Of a DNA stretch of 64,000 nucleotides, positions 33,511-46,195 are shown in pieces. Positions within the stretch are counted from its first letter, which is position 1; every line of letters starts with the position of its first letter. This stretch comes from Globodera rostochiensis. Its lineage: Eukaryota; Nematoda; Chromadorea; Rhabditida; Heteroderidae. The stretch spans positions 372,001 through 436,000 of the forward strand of contig JAEVLN010000012.1 of the NCBI GenBank assembly GCA_018350325.1, in the 5' to 3' direction. Both the position numbers and the translations under genes were made by a program. The notes under the pieces were generated by a model. It did not search any database, was not told the origin of the DNA, and was given only the letters and a program-made list of their open reading frames with translations.

Positions 33511-36500
33511 ATGACTGTGGGCAGTCCGTCGCCGTCGGCGGTGGCGGAAGGAATTGCCGCGGGGGACAAAGTGAAAGTCGTTGTCCGAGTGCGCCCTTTC
33601 AGTCGGCGAGGTCAGAAAACGAACTTTCTACTCAAATGGGAGAAATATGTTAAACATTTAGCTGAAATGAAAGTCCGCAACAAATTTATTTGAAAGGATC
33701 GGTTTAATCTCCCAAGTTGTGCCCCCCGGGTGCGAAGAACCAATAGCAAATTATCGGCTTAATTAGTTCACTTTTGCCCTCGGCTTGCCTTTGTATCAAT
33801 TAATTGTGCCCGAAGGCATTCACTTTAATGAAAAGATTTAGAAAACGGCACCGATTCGGTAACTCAATTGGTCGACCATTGCACAATTCGGTTAACCCAT
33901 CCCGGAGAGTTCGTAAAAACCTTTAATGATCGGTGATAAAAACAAATGTTAATTTTATATTTATTAAGGAAAAGCCCCAAATTGTTCGCCTTCGACTTTT
34001 GTTTTTCAGTCTCTGAAGCCGGCGCCGAGTTGGACAAATCCGGTGAAAAGCATTGGAACTTTTTCACATTTTCAGGCCGTCCATTTTTAAGTTGTGGCCG
34101 CCCTTCCGACGGACCAACAGCAGCAAATGTTCGAAACGGTCGGCACCGAATTGGTGGACAATTCCTTTCTCGGCTTAAATTCTTGCATTTTCGCCTACGG
34201 GCAGACCGGTAGGTTAATTAATGGCCGTAGGGAAAGATTGAAAAGCTTCAAAATTAGGCTCCGGCAAATCCTACACAATGATGGGCACTCCGGACGAACC
34301 GGGTAAAGTTAAAAATGCCAAATATTTAAATTAATTTTGCTTGAGGCATTATCCCGCGTCTGTGCACTGAACTGTTTGAACGGTTGGCCCGCGAGACGAG
34401 CAATGACGGGACCAGGAAGTTCAAGCTGGAAATGTCCTTCTACGAAGTGTACAATGAACGCATTCGCGATTTGCTCGGGTTGGTTGGGCTTTTTTTATTT
34501 CCAAAAATCTTTTAAAAAATATTTAATTATTTAGGCCCCCTTCTAAAGGCTGTGCTTTGTCGTCAAAACGTTTCCCGTCGCTTAAAGTGCGCGAACATTC
34601 GCTGTTTGGTCCGATGGTCGAAGGGTTGTCGGTGTACAAAGTGAACAATTACGACCAAATTGAAAGGTCCCCCCCCCCCAAAAATAAATAAATTTTAGAA
34701 AATTTACCGAATAAATTAATTAATTTAGACTAATCGAAATTGGGAACGGCGCCCGAACGACGGCCGCCACTTTGATGAACGAGACGAGCAGCCGAAGTCA
34801 CAGGTCAAAATGCAAATTTATAAAACAAAATTAAAATAATTTGAATATTTATTAATGCAAATTTTAGTATAAAAATATTTAATTTTAAAGGCACAAAACT
34901 TTAATTATCTGTTGGGAAAAACCCTAATTAGAGTTTATTTTACATTTTAATTTATTAAATTTGAATTCTCCAAAATTTTTAGCGTTTTTTCTCTCAAATT
35001 AACTCAAACAATTGCCGACGCTGACGACGAAACGGTTTTAACAATTTAAGCGATTTGGCACAAATTTTGTTTGTTTATTTGTTTCAGTTCACCGGGGAAA
35101 AAGTCAGCAAAATTTCGTTAATTGATTTGGCTGGAAGTGAACGCGTACAGAAAACGGGTACTTTTTGAGAATTTAAAAATCTCAGAATTTTTTTATTTGA
35201 ATTAAGGTGCCGTAGGGAAAAGGTTGGAAGAGGGAGGGAACATTAATCGGTCGTTGACGGCACTTGGCAAAGTGATCGCGGCACTTGCAGAAAAGAGGGG
35301 CAACCAATTTGTGCCGTACCGGGACAGTGTTTTGACGTGGTTATTAAAAGAGAATTTGGTTGGTTTCGCTTACAAATTAGAGGGCTCTTTGAAAGCGCTT
35401 TTAAGGGCGGAAACAGTCGGACAACAATGATCGCCACCATTTCACCGTCCGCCGACAATTATGAAGAGACTTTGTCCACGCTACGCTTCGCCGACCGCGC
35501 CAAACGCATCCAAACTCACGCCGTGGTCAATGAGGTGAGGGGGGGGGAGACCATTTGGGCAAGGAGTTCAAGCCAAGGAGTTCAAGCAATGCTTCCACTC
35601 CTCCTTGAATGAGTTGAGGGGGGGGGGAGACCATTTGGGCAAGGAGTTCAAGCAATGCTTCCACTCCTCCTTGAATGAGTTGAGGGGGGGGGAGACCATT
35701 TGGGCAAGGAGTTCAAGCAATGCTCCAACTCCTTCTTGAATGAGTTGAGGGGGGGGGAGACCATTTGGGCAAGGAGTTCAAGCCAAGGAGTTCAAGCAAT
35801 GCTTCCAACTCCTTCTTGAATGAGTTGAGGGGGGGGGGGGAGACCATTTGGGCAAGGAGTTCAAGCCAAGGAGTTCAAGCAATGCTTCCACTCCTCCTTG
35901 AATGAGTTGAGGGGGGGGGGGAGACCATTTGGGCAAGGAGTTCAAGCAATGCTTCCACTCCTCCTTGAATGAGTTGAGGGGGGGGGAGACCATTTGGGCA
36001 AGGAGTTCAAGCAATGCTCCAACTCCTTCTTGAATGAGTTGAGGGGGGGGGGAGACCATTTGGGCAAGGAGTTCAAGCCAAGGAGTTCAAGCAATGCTTC
36101 CAACTCCTTCTTGAATGAGTTGAGGGGGGGGGAGACCATTTAAGGAGTTCAAGCAATGCTTCCAACTCCTTCTTGAATGAGGTGAGAGGGGGGGGGGGAG
36201 ACCATTTAAGGAGTTCAAGCAATGCTTCCAACTCCTTCTTGAATGAGGTGAGAGGGGGGGGGGGGTAGACCATTTGGGCAAGGAGTTCAAGCCAAGGAGT
36301 TCAAGCAATGCTTCCAACTCCTTCTTGAATGAGGTGAGAGGGGGGGGGTAGACCATTTGGGCAAGGAGTTCAAGCAATGCTTCCAACTCCTTCTTGAATG
36401 AGGTGAGAGGAGGGGGGTAGACCATTTGGGCAAGGAGTTCAAGCCAAGGAGTTCAAGCAATGCTTCCAACTCCTTCTTGAATGAGTTGAGGGGGGGGGGA

Positions 36501-39500
36501 GACCATTTGGGCAAGGAGTTCAAGCAATGCTTCCAACTCCTTCTTGAATGAGGTAAAGGGGAGAGGAGATCATTTGGGCAAGGAGTTCAAGCAATGCTTC
36601 CAACTCCTCCTTGAATGAGGTGAGAGGGGGGGAGACCATTTGGGCAAGGAGTTCAAGCAATGCTTCCAACTCCTCCTTGAATGAGGTGAGGGGGGGGGGG
36701 AGACCATTTGGGCAAGGAGTTCAAGCAATGCTCCAACTCCTTCTTGAATGAGTTGAGGGGGGGGGGGAGACCATTTGGGCAAGGAGTTCAAGCAATGCTT
36801 CCGAATCCTTCTTGAACGATTGGGCTGAAAACGATCGCTTTTGCCAAGGACCCAAACGCGAAAATTATCCGCGAACTGCGCGAGGAGGTGGAGCGCCTCA
36901 GGCTGCTTAACCAATCGCACGCTGAGCAGAATGAGCAGTACCAGCAGGCGATGGAGCAGATCACACAGCGTCATCAGGAGGACAAGTGCAAGGCGTTGGA
37001 GACGCAGTACGAGAAGTTCACACAGTACATCGCACAGTTGAGCAGCAACCAACAGCAGCAGCAGAACGTCCAGGTGGGGAGGGGGAAAGTGTAAATGCCA
37101 ACCCACCAAACAACCAAAATGCCATTCAAGAGTCCCTCAACGACGCCGATGACGCCCTTCGGCGGGTCGGGGATCGTGCCGAGCACCTCCATGGCCAACG
37201 GAATTTGCTATTTGGGCCAGCGTGACAAGGGCAAATTTCTCGAGTGGGCACATCGCAGGTCCTTTTGGGGTTGGGACGGGCGGGCATTCATTTGGATACT
37301 TAACGATTATTTATTATTAATGAGTCCATAATTTGCAAGGATTTTATTAGGGAGGAGCTATTCGCCGTTCATTTGGAATTTCTGCGCAAGTCCATCCAAC
37401 AGGCGGCGGCGCTAGCGGCCGAGGCCAATTCTGTGGTGGCGGCTATGGCCACTAACGGCTCTCCGAATGTCCATTACTCGGTCAGCCTGCACATCCCCGC
37501 GGGCAATTTGCGACCATCCAAACTGAACGTTGCTGGAGGGGACGACGGGACGGAGGAGGAGGCGCTCGAGGGGGGATGCGTTTGCGAGCCGATCATTGTG
37601 GCCAAGTGGAAAGGCAGGCGATTGGCACAGCAACAGTGGACGGTGGAACAAATGGAGGTGGCCATAAAACGAAATGAATTAACCAAAAATAAAATGGCGA
37701 TAATTAAACATAATTCAAATAAATTATTTCTCTTTTCAGTGTAAATTAGCTGAACTTCGAACCGGCAACAATAAACACGGCATATCCGTCGGGGACAATC
37801 TCAATTTGCCACTTTTTAGCAACAATCTTTTGGCACGAAGGGTTCGAATAAATAAAATTATTAAAAATTGGCACTTTTTTTAAAGGAGAAACACTCTCTG
37901 ATAGGCGTGGCCAACGTTTATTTGGGCCATTTGCTGTTGTGCCAAGTGCCAAAAATGGACTCACAAGTGCTGGTCATCAACCAACAGGGCGAAATTTGCG
38001 GTTTTAACTGAAATAAAACAAAATTCAGCAGAATTTGGTCGAAAGAATGTTATTAAATTGATCCAATTTTGCTGCTTTTTCTTTTTAAAATTCATTCAAA
38101 AACATTTCTTTCCTTCAGGCAAAATGATTGTTCGAATACAACGAATGGAAGTTCGAAACGCGCTGTTTGAAGATGACGACGACGATTATAACGATGATTA
38201 TGAGGACGAAGACAATTTTTTGGGTCCAGAGAAATATTTGGGACGGTCGATGTTGTGCAGAGTTCGTTCGCTTTATCCAATTCTCTGTAAATGTTTTTGT
38301 TTTTCCCCATGTCAGGTGGAAATTGACAGCCTGAACAGCTTGAACTCCGATCATTGTCGGCTCGTGTTTTGCCAATATTCTTTGCACGAGTGCCCTCAGG
38401 TGGTCGTGCCGAGTGAGGAAGGACCGCCGGAGGCACAAAACACCGCCATACGTATCAACTCGGCACACGTAATTCAAAAATTGGGAGCGATTTGAATTCC
38501 AAAACGCGCAATGATTCCTTCAATAATTTTTGTCCGTGCCATCCAAACGGGCCGAGTACGGCATTTAGCATTTATTTCCATTTTGAGGAGTTCGAAGTGA
38601 TTTGCACGAGGCCCTTTTTTGAATATGTTGAGGAGGACGCGCTTTCCATTGAAGTTTGGGGCCACCGGACATCGCCGGACGACGACGACGCGGAGGAGGA
38701 CGCGGACGCGGAGGAGGGCGAAGTAAATGGAGAAAATGGACGCGGACGGATGGAACCCAGCGGAAATCGGCACGCGGGCGACGAGACAAACGCCGGCGGT
38801 GATATTTTTGGAACTTTTTATATTCTCTGGCATAAAATTGCAAATGCCAAATTTAAATTAATTAGAATTTGTTCACAATGATCGCCTCAATTTATGCGAT
38901 TTGGTCAACCAGAAGAAGAAAAGTTTGCAGGAAAGGTGGGGGGAAGTGACCAAAAGGCTGGGTGAGTCAGTGGGGGAGGGGGGGGGGGGGGGGGGAAATG
39001 ACAAAAAATGAATTTAATTCGTTCAGAAATTTGGGTCGAACTGTTGGAGCTGAACTCCGCCGGCGATTACGTGCCGGTGACTGTGAAATTGACGAACAAC
39101 AACGGCGCTTTTACGAACTGCGGCACTGGCGGAGTTTACAAGTAAAGTAATTAATGCTTTTAAATTGAAGTAAAGTGATCTTAATGCTTTTAAATTAAAG
39201 TAAAGTGATTTAAGTGAAGTAATTAATGCTTTTAAATTAAAGTAAAGTGATTTAAGTGAAGTAATTAATGCTTTTAAATTAAAGTAAAGTGATTTAAGTG
39301 AAGTAATTAATGCTTTTAAATTGAAGCAAAGTGATTTAAGTGAAGTGATTAATGCTTTTAAATTAAAGTAAAGTGATTTAAGTGAAGTGATTAATGCTTT
39401 TAAATTAAAGTAAAGTGATTTAAGTGAAGTAATTAATTAAAGTGATTTAAGTGAAGTGATTAATGCTTTTAAATTGAAGCAAAGTGATTTAAGTGAAGTA

Positions 39501-42500
39501 ATTAATGCTTTTAAATTAAAGTAAAGTGATTTAAGTGAAGTAATTAATGCTTTTAAATTGAAGTAAAGTGATTTAAGTGAAGTGATTAATGCTTTTAAAT
39601 TAAAGTAAAGTGATTTAAGTGAAGTAATTAATGCTTTTAAATTGAAGCAAAGTGATTTAAGTGAAGTGATTAATGCTTTTAAATTAAAGTAAAGTGATTT
39701 AAGTGAAGTAATTAATTAAAGTGATTTAAGTGAAGTGATTAATGCTTTTAAATTGAAGCAAAGTGATTTAAGTGAAGTAATTAATGCTTTTAAATTAAAG
39801 TAAAGTGATTTAAGTGAAGTAATTAATGCTTTTAAATTGAAGTAAAGTGATTTAAGTGAAGTGATTTAATGCTTTTAAATTGAAGCAAAGTGATTTAAGT
39901 GAAGTGATTAATGCTTTTAAATTAAAGTAAAGTGATTTAATGCTTTTAAATTGAAGCAAAGTGATTTAAGTGAAGTGATTTAATGCTTTTAAATTGAAGC
40001 AAAGTGATTTAAGTGAAGTAATTAATGCTTTTAAATTAAAGTGAAGTGATTTAATGCTTTTAAATTGAAGCAAAGTGATTTAAGTGAAGTGATTTAATGC
40101 TTTTAAATTGAAGCAAAGTGATTTAAGTGAAGTGATTAATGCTTTTAAATTAAAGTGAAGTGATTAATGCTTTTAAATTGAAGTAAAGTGATTTAAGTGA
40201 AGTGATTTAATGCTTTTAAATTGAAGCAAAGTGATTTAAGTGAAGTGATTAATGCTTTTAAATTAAAGTAAAGTGATTTAAGTGAAGTAATTAATTAAAG
40301 TGATTTAAGTGAAGTGATTAATGCTTTTAAATTGAAGCAAAGTGATTTAAGTGAAGTAATTAATGCTTTTAAATTAAAGTAAAGTGATTTAAGTGAAATG
40401 ATTAATGCTTTTAAATTGAAGTGATTAATGCTTTTAAATTACAAATAGACTAATTTAATGCTTTTAATTACAAATAAAGTGATTTTAATGCTTTTAAATT
40501 AACCATTCTTTACGAATCTCAGACTTCGACACGGTCAACAACGGCGGATTCGATTGCAATTGAAAAGTTGGCATCAATCGGAGGACGTTGCCCACGGCAC
40601 TTTGCCCCTTCGTTTTTCTGACATTCAATCGGTAATTTAAAATGTAAATAAAAATACTAATAATTTTAAAAAGGTTTCTATTGGTTCAATAATTGTCGTT
40701 GATGAGGACGAGTCACACAATTTGGACAGTTACCAGGAGGCGGACTTGGCCCGAATCCGGCATCAATGGGGCGATTTGCTGCAGCGAAGGGCCAATTACT
40801 TGCAGGGCGAGATTCAATCGGTGGGTTAAATTATCTGAGTGATCGGACATCGATTGATTTGACGGAATCTGTCGAGACTCGCCACAGCACAGTCTCGAGA
40901 CTAAGTTAAACAAAGGGAACCTCCTAAAATGAATTAATTATATAATTAATCAATCAATTAATCATAATAATCTTTTTCAGTTGTCTTCCAAAAAGCCGCC
41001 AAAAAGTGCAGCGGAAGGCGAACGCGAGCGTTTTCTGCTGCAGAACTGGTTGGAATTGGTGGGTGACGGGGACGGACGAAAGAAAGCGTAAATTGCGCGA
41101 GAGAATTCTTCCAAAATTAATTTTGAACGGAACAATTAAATTGAATAAATTGTATCAAATAGAGAGAAAGTGCCAGTTTTGACAATTATTTTTAGGTGGA
41201 GGAGCGAAATGCCATTTCCGTGCCAACGTCGGGCATCCCGGGGGCGCCCACCGAATGGAATTGGACAGCAGAACAAAATGTTTCTGCCGGCTTCGAAAGG
41301 CATTGTCCGCTGACATTCCTTCAGGGTCCTCGAAAATTTGAAAATTGAAATTTAAAATGCCCTAATTAGACGGCGCCCAAAGTCCTGCGGCCGCCGGATC
41401 CGCCAATTTTCTGCCGATGGAACGCCCCGAAGAGTGCCAATTGGCATTGGCACTTTTGGAGAAGAGAGTGACAGAGGTCGTCCTTTTTGCATACAGCCGA
41501 ATTGCCTAATTATTTGGCTTAGACTTGGTTGGAATGCAGCTGTCCATGGGACAGGTTCCGTCAAATGATTTAATCGAACCCCCCAAAAGCCTCCCCAATT
41601 CTCTCAGCTCATTGCACGAATGTCCGGCATTAAATCGAAACTCGCGGGGCAATGAGTGCATTTTTCTGATCGTAAAGGTCAAATTTTTTGACTTTTTGGG
41701 TTATTTTGCCTCCTTTTGGTTTAGCTTCTCATTTCCATCTCCCATCCCTTCCCCACCGAAATTTTGCTTCGGAAACGCATTTGTTTGAACATTGGCGAAC
41801 CGAACTCTGCCGGAGGCGGCACAATATGGCCTTGGTCCAGACGTCCCGTAATGAATGACGCCTCGGGGGAATTCTTTTTGAAATGAAACATTTAGGACCC
41901 TTTAACTGGCACAGGCCTTTTTGTGGATGTTGTCGCGTGTATTCCTAAGGTACCCCAAATAGATTTTATGCTTTTTGGCAATTTCTTAAAATTTTAGTCA
42001 TCGCTGGACTTTGAGCATCGTGAAGTGTTGGCAAAGTTGGCTGTACAGGTGAACGGTCTTAAGCATTTGATTTTATGGCTTTTTTTAGCATGCCACCAGC
42101 TGTGATCAGACTGAAGATGGCGCCGACGGCGATTTGTCGTTGGTTTCCTTCGGTTCGTCGGCATTGCCCGGGGCGCTGGCGGACTATTCCCCCAGGGACG
42201 GTGCCAACAGCAATTACTTAAGTGAATATGTCTCCAAGACAATCCATGCAGTGGAGTGGCTCATTAAGGTGAGCTCTTTGAATTTTCATTGAAATTGTCC
42301 TTAATTTAAATCACTTTCTCTTTGTCTTCAGCTCGATCGACTCAGGTGAGAGTGAGTATTGATTGATCAAAAATCGCCGAATTGATTTTGTGCAGACAAG
42401 AGGAGGCGATCAGACGGGCGGTGGCCAAACTTTGTGCAGAAAGGACATCACAACCGGTGGCCGATCGACGCGCATTTGCTCAGAACGGCCGAATGACGCG

Positions 42501-45106
42501 GACGATTTCGTTGCCGACAACAATTGGCGGCAATGTTTGTTATTGTGCCGAAACTGTTATTGTGCCGAAACTGTTATTGTGCCGTAATTGAATGATATCC
42601 GGGGATTTGATGGGCTTGTTAATGCCCCTCACATAGATTATAAGCATACCATTTGTCCAATTTGTATCAGGTGCCTTCCAAACACACTTCGCCCTTTGAC
42701 GACCACGCCGAGGGCGAAAAGCGAGTGCCATTCCCTTGGGTTACGGTACTACACCAGAATCATCACACGCATACCGTACACCCGCAAATGGTCAAAAGCA
42801 GCCAAAGTCACACAGACGGCTTCAGCCAATTGCTCCAGACACGCCCATCCACCGTCTCAACTTCAGCTTCGTCTTCCGGATACGCCTCCATGGGTTTGCC
42901 CGTTGACATTTTGCCAACAAAACAATTCAAATAAAATTATCTTACCAATGCCTCCGATTCGTTTCACTTCGACCTCCACAGGCTTCCATTCGCTCAAGCG
43001 CACTAATTGCCCCCCCACTAATTGCCCCCCCCCCCCTCTTTCTCTATTTTATGCGTTATGTTATTTATAATGGAGATGCCGCCAAGTTGTCAAGAGCCGA
43101 CCTCCTTGTCCATGCGCTGTTTTCTAAACTCTTTAAACAAATTAATTGGCAACCAGATTGACGCCATCTTCGCGTTACACTCGCCAATCCCCCCCCCCCC
43201 CCTTTCCTTTCTACAGCCCCCACAGCCGCTGTTTCTGATCCGTCCGCAAACCATCGGCGCCGTCCGACCTCTCTGAATTTGTTCCAATCACCCGGCGGCG
43301 GGCACCAGCCAATGATGAGGAAGACAATTTCAATGGCATTTCCCCTCTCGGACCTTTCCGCTGAACAAATTGAACAACCGCAAAATGAAGCCGGCACCAT
43401 CAAGCCAATGTTGCCGCTCCATTCGAGTCAGTGTCGTCGTGTGCCATTGTCCGTCCATAGTCCAGTTTGATCACTGTTTTGTACCGTGTCCGGACAATTC
43501 GGCTACGGACGACTTTTTTTGTTACATTTTAAAATTATTTAAATCATTAGCTTTTTTCCGCAAAAAGATTATACAATCTAAATGATGCCGAATGATTAGT
43601 AATTTCCTGATTCTTTTTGCTTGCAAAAAAGTAGAATCTCAGAAAGCAGTTCGTCGCCTTAAACTCGCCCTCTCCTGTCCTAACTTTGGTTATGCTCAAG
43701 CTAATTAGTTGTAATTAGTATTAATCGAAAGCTCTCGTTGAGCTGAGTAATATTACAAAAGAAAGTAATCATTTTGTATAGTTTAAAAAAGTTGAAACAA
43801 ACAAAAAATCGTCGGTAGCCGAGTTTCCATAGACGAGTGATTAGGCATTGCCATTTTTTACTTCTTCCCAACTTTCGTTGATCCTTCCCCACTGATCGTC
43901 GGACCCTTCAATTGGATGGATTTGTTACGTTTTATGTTTTGTTTTGATTCAGTTTAATTTATGGCGGCGCTCCATCATCATTCAAAGCGAATTGATTTAT
44001 TACTGTCGATTGATCGGAATTCCTGATCACCATCAATCAATCAATCAATAAATACATCGTTTCCCTTTTTGGTTTTGTTCCTTCGTTTTTTTGTCAACCA
44101 ACTTTTTTGGATCAATCAGTTGACATTTAATTAACACCACTTTCGTCTTACCCCGCATTCTTTTCGTTCGTTTTTGTTGGTTGTCTCCGTTTTTCCCCCG
44201 ATTTTGTTTCCAATTTATCCTTATTTATTTATTTATTGTTTTTATTCCAATTTTAACTTTTGCCTATTTTCAGTGAACAGCATTGTTAACCCCTGCACAA
44301 ATCGTTTGGCCGGAATCGACGAGGAAGAAGGCGCCATTGGTGGAGGAAGCGGACGGGGATCCGCCACAGGGGACAATGGAAATGGTGAGAATTGCCGGGG
44401 GCATTAAGTGATTTTATCGAAACCCCTACAAACAGAATGCCAAGCAGTTGTTGGAGAACAACATCAGCCGCACACATTTACATCGAAAGCAATCAATGCG
44501 TTGTCGTCGCCTGAAGGGACAGCACAAAATAGAAAGAAAAGCAATTGCTTCACCAGCAACAACCTGCTGATGATGCGGGACCCTCTCCAGCAATTTTCTT
44601 CCTCTAATGGACTTGTCGAGGCACTTTCATCCTCCTCATCGTCTGCTTCATCATCATCAACAGCTTCGACAACCGGCTCAGTTGCAGCGACCTCTTCCTC
44701 AACCAGCTGTTGCTGTGTGGAGAACCGTCTGTTCTCGCCCTCTCCGAGGACCTTTCCGACCGCTTTCGCCCCCGGCGCTTCCTCTCCCAATTCGTCCTCC
44801 TCCAATTCTTCTTCCATCTCATCCGCCGCAACTCCTCGTCCTTCCACTCGGGGTGGCGCCTTACTGTTCTTCCACAACACGGCAAAGACAATTACGATGG
44901 CGAGAGGCGACAATTGTGGCGGGGGCGGGGACGGGGACAGTGGCGGGGACGGGGACGGCCAGGGGACGACAAAGAAGCGGAAGAAGAAGCCGGTGATGAT
45001 GTTGAGGATGAACAGCGATGCGAATGGCGATAATTGCCCTCCAAAAAGCTCCTCCAAAACGATGGCGTCGTCGACGAACGCCCGTCGGATGGGCTTCTTA
45101 AACTGA
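33511..45106 (+). CDS. klp-4: Kinesin-3 motor protein, KIF13/KLP-4 type
   Basis: Plus-end microtubule motor for vesicle transport. Motor domain (33511-35535): [36 protein letters not shown] plus [15 protein letters not shown] (P-loop, exon 34258-34301), MNETSSRSH (switch I), [15 protein letters not shown] (switch II), [39 protein letters not shown] and [20 protein letters not shown]. After a repeat intron come [15 protein letters not shown] and a coiled coil, [18 protein letters not shown] and [46 protein letters not shown], a second repeat intron, [56 protein letters not shown] and GIPGAPTEW, all in KIF13 order. The last exons 42671-42893, 43217-43426, 44274-44384 and 44436-45106 join in phase and give a Ser-rich tail with [16 protein letters not shown] at 45152. 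No CAP-Gly domain. Exon 1 to 2 is unclear. Confidence 0.88.
35536..36820. repeat. Intronic tandem repeat of about 18 copies in the kinesin gene
   Basis: The intron between the end of the motor (ACGCCGTGGTCAATGAG) and the neck coil consists almost wholly of about 18 copies of a 65-80 base unit: G run of 7-12, AGACCATTTGGGC, AAGGAGTTCAAGCAATGC, TTCCAACTCCTTCTTGAATG. Some copies carry an extra CCAAGGAGTTCAAG. AAGGAGTT and AACTCCTT within each unit are inverted, so each can fold. Open minus-strand frames across it are artefacts. Confidence 0.9.
39150..40500. repeat. AT-rich intronic tandem repeat (about 43-bp unit) in the kinesin gene
   Basis: About 1.35 kb of AAGTGATTTAAGTGAAGTAA, TTAATGCTTTTAAATT and AAAGTAAAG words repeated roughly 30 times with higher-order variation (GAAGCAAAG and GAAGTAAAG variants, shortened copies). 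It lies in the intron between GGVYK and [10 protein letters not shown] of the kinesin. Confidence 0.92.
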
Positions 45107-45151
45107 TTAAATTGTTACAGAATCCGTTAAAACAATTTGTTGGGTTAGTCC

Positions 45152-45157
45152 AATAAA
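45152..45157 (+). promoter_or_regulatory. Poly(A) signal after klp-4
   Basis: AATAAA 46 bases after the stop at 45106, supporting that stop as the true end of the kinesin gene. Confidence 0.6.
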
Positions 45158-45856
45158 ATTGCTTTGTGATTTGTATGATTCATTTCATTTCTGTATAAAA
45201 ATGATTTTCTCTTTTTTTGAATAAATGCAAAATCAATCGGACGACCAATTTTTAAGGATTAAACAAAATTTGCAAACATTTAAAATATAATTTAAATTTG
45301 AGAATAATTCCCGCGTTTTCGCTTATTTTGTCAAAAGTACCGTACTCCGTCCGTTTTCTGTTTAATATTTTACGACCTCCGCTGGGTTTTGGGTTTAATC
45401 AGAAGATTGGCTTTGGTAATTTGCATATTTTGCCGGCGGGCGACTGTTTCCATTTGCATAGCCCCCGGGCACATTTATGAAAGTGCCGTTGGCTTATGTA
45501 ATAGCCCCCGGGGCTTTAATTTTCGGATGGAATTTTTGAGACTTTTACTGGGATTGAATATAAATGTGACGGCACTTTCATCCCCAAAAGTTGGCCAAGC
45601 CAATGCCAAACTCGGCCACAAGGTCGGGGTGGCTGCACCTTTTCCTGAGAATTGAAGTTGCCTTTGGAATGCGGGGGAATACGGTACAAATGTTTCAAAA
45701 TTCGATTAAATTTGTTTTGAATTTCACTCATTTGTTCGCTATGCAATTTTGGACCTTTGAAATTCAGAAAACAAACAAAACACCTTTTGATCATATCGGA
45801 AATGATCCATTTATGATCATAGTTGATACGCAAGGTTCAATCATTTTGTTAGCTTC

Positions 45857-46195
45857 ACATTCCTTCTCTTACTCCTCCTTCTCTTGCTTCTCTTCCTCCT
45901 TCTCTTCCTCCTCCTTCTCTTGCTTCTCTTCCTCTTCCTCCTTCTCCTACTCCTCCTCCTTCCTTCTTTTTTTTACTCATCCTTCTTCTCTTCTTTTTCC
46001 TCTCGCTTGCTTCTCTTCCTCTTCCTCCTTCTCCTACTGCTCCTCCTTCTCTTGCTTCTTCTTGCTTTTCTTCCTCTTCCTCCTTCTATTCTTTTTCCTC
46101 TCGCTTGCTTCTCTTCCTCTCCCTCCTTCTCTTCCTCCTCCTTTTCTTCCTCTTCCTTCTCCTACTCCTCTTCCTTCTCTTGCTTCTCTTCCCCA
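45857..46195. repeat. CT-rich (TCCTCTTCC) low-complexity tract
   Basis: About 340 bases of nearly pure pyrimidine, built from TCCTCCTTCTCTTGCTTC-like words. All frames translate to Ser/Phe/Leu runs. Confidence 0.85.

Noticed and set aside
35778..37109. Minus-strand frames with repeated [14 protein letters not shown]
   Set aside because: Antisense translation of the kinesin intron tandem repeat; it looks like a helix repeat but follows the DNA unit exactly.
44464..45057. 197-codon acidic frame on the minus strand
   Set aside because: Antisense shadow of the Ser-rich kinesin tail; the plus-strand exon has consistent splice phases and a poly(A) signal.
45857..46195. CRISPR-like or coding repeat
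   Set aside because: Irregular pyrimidine-rich simple sequence without spacers; ordinary microsatellite-type DNA.
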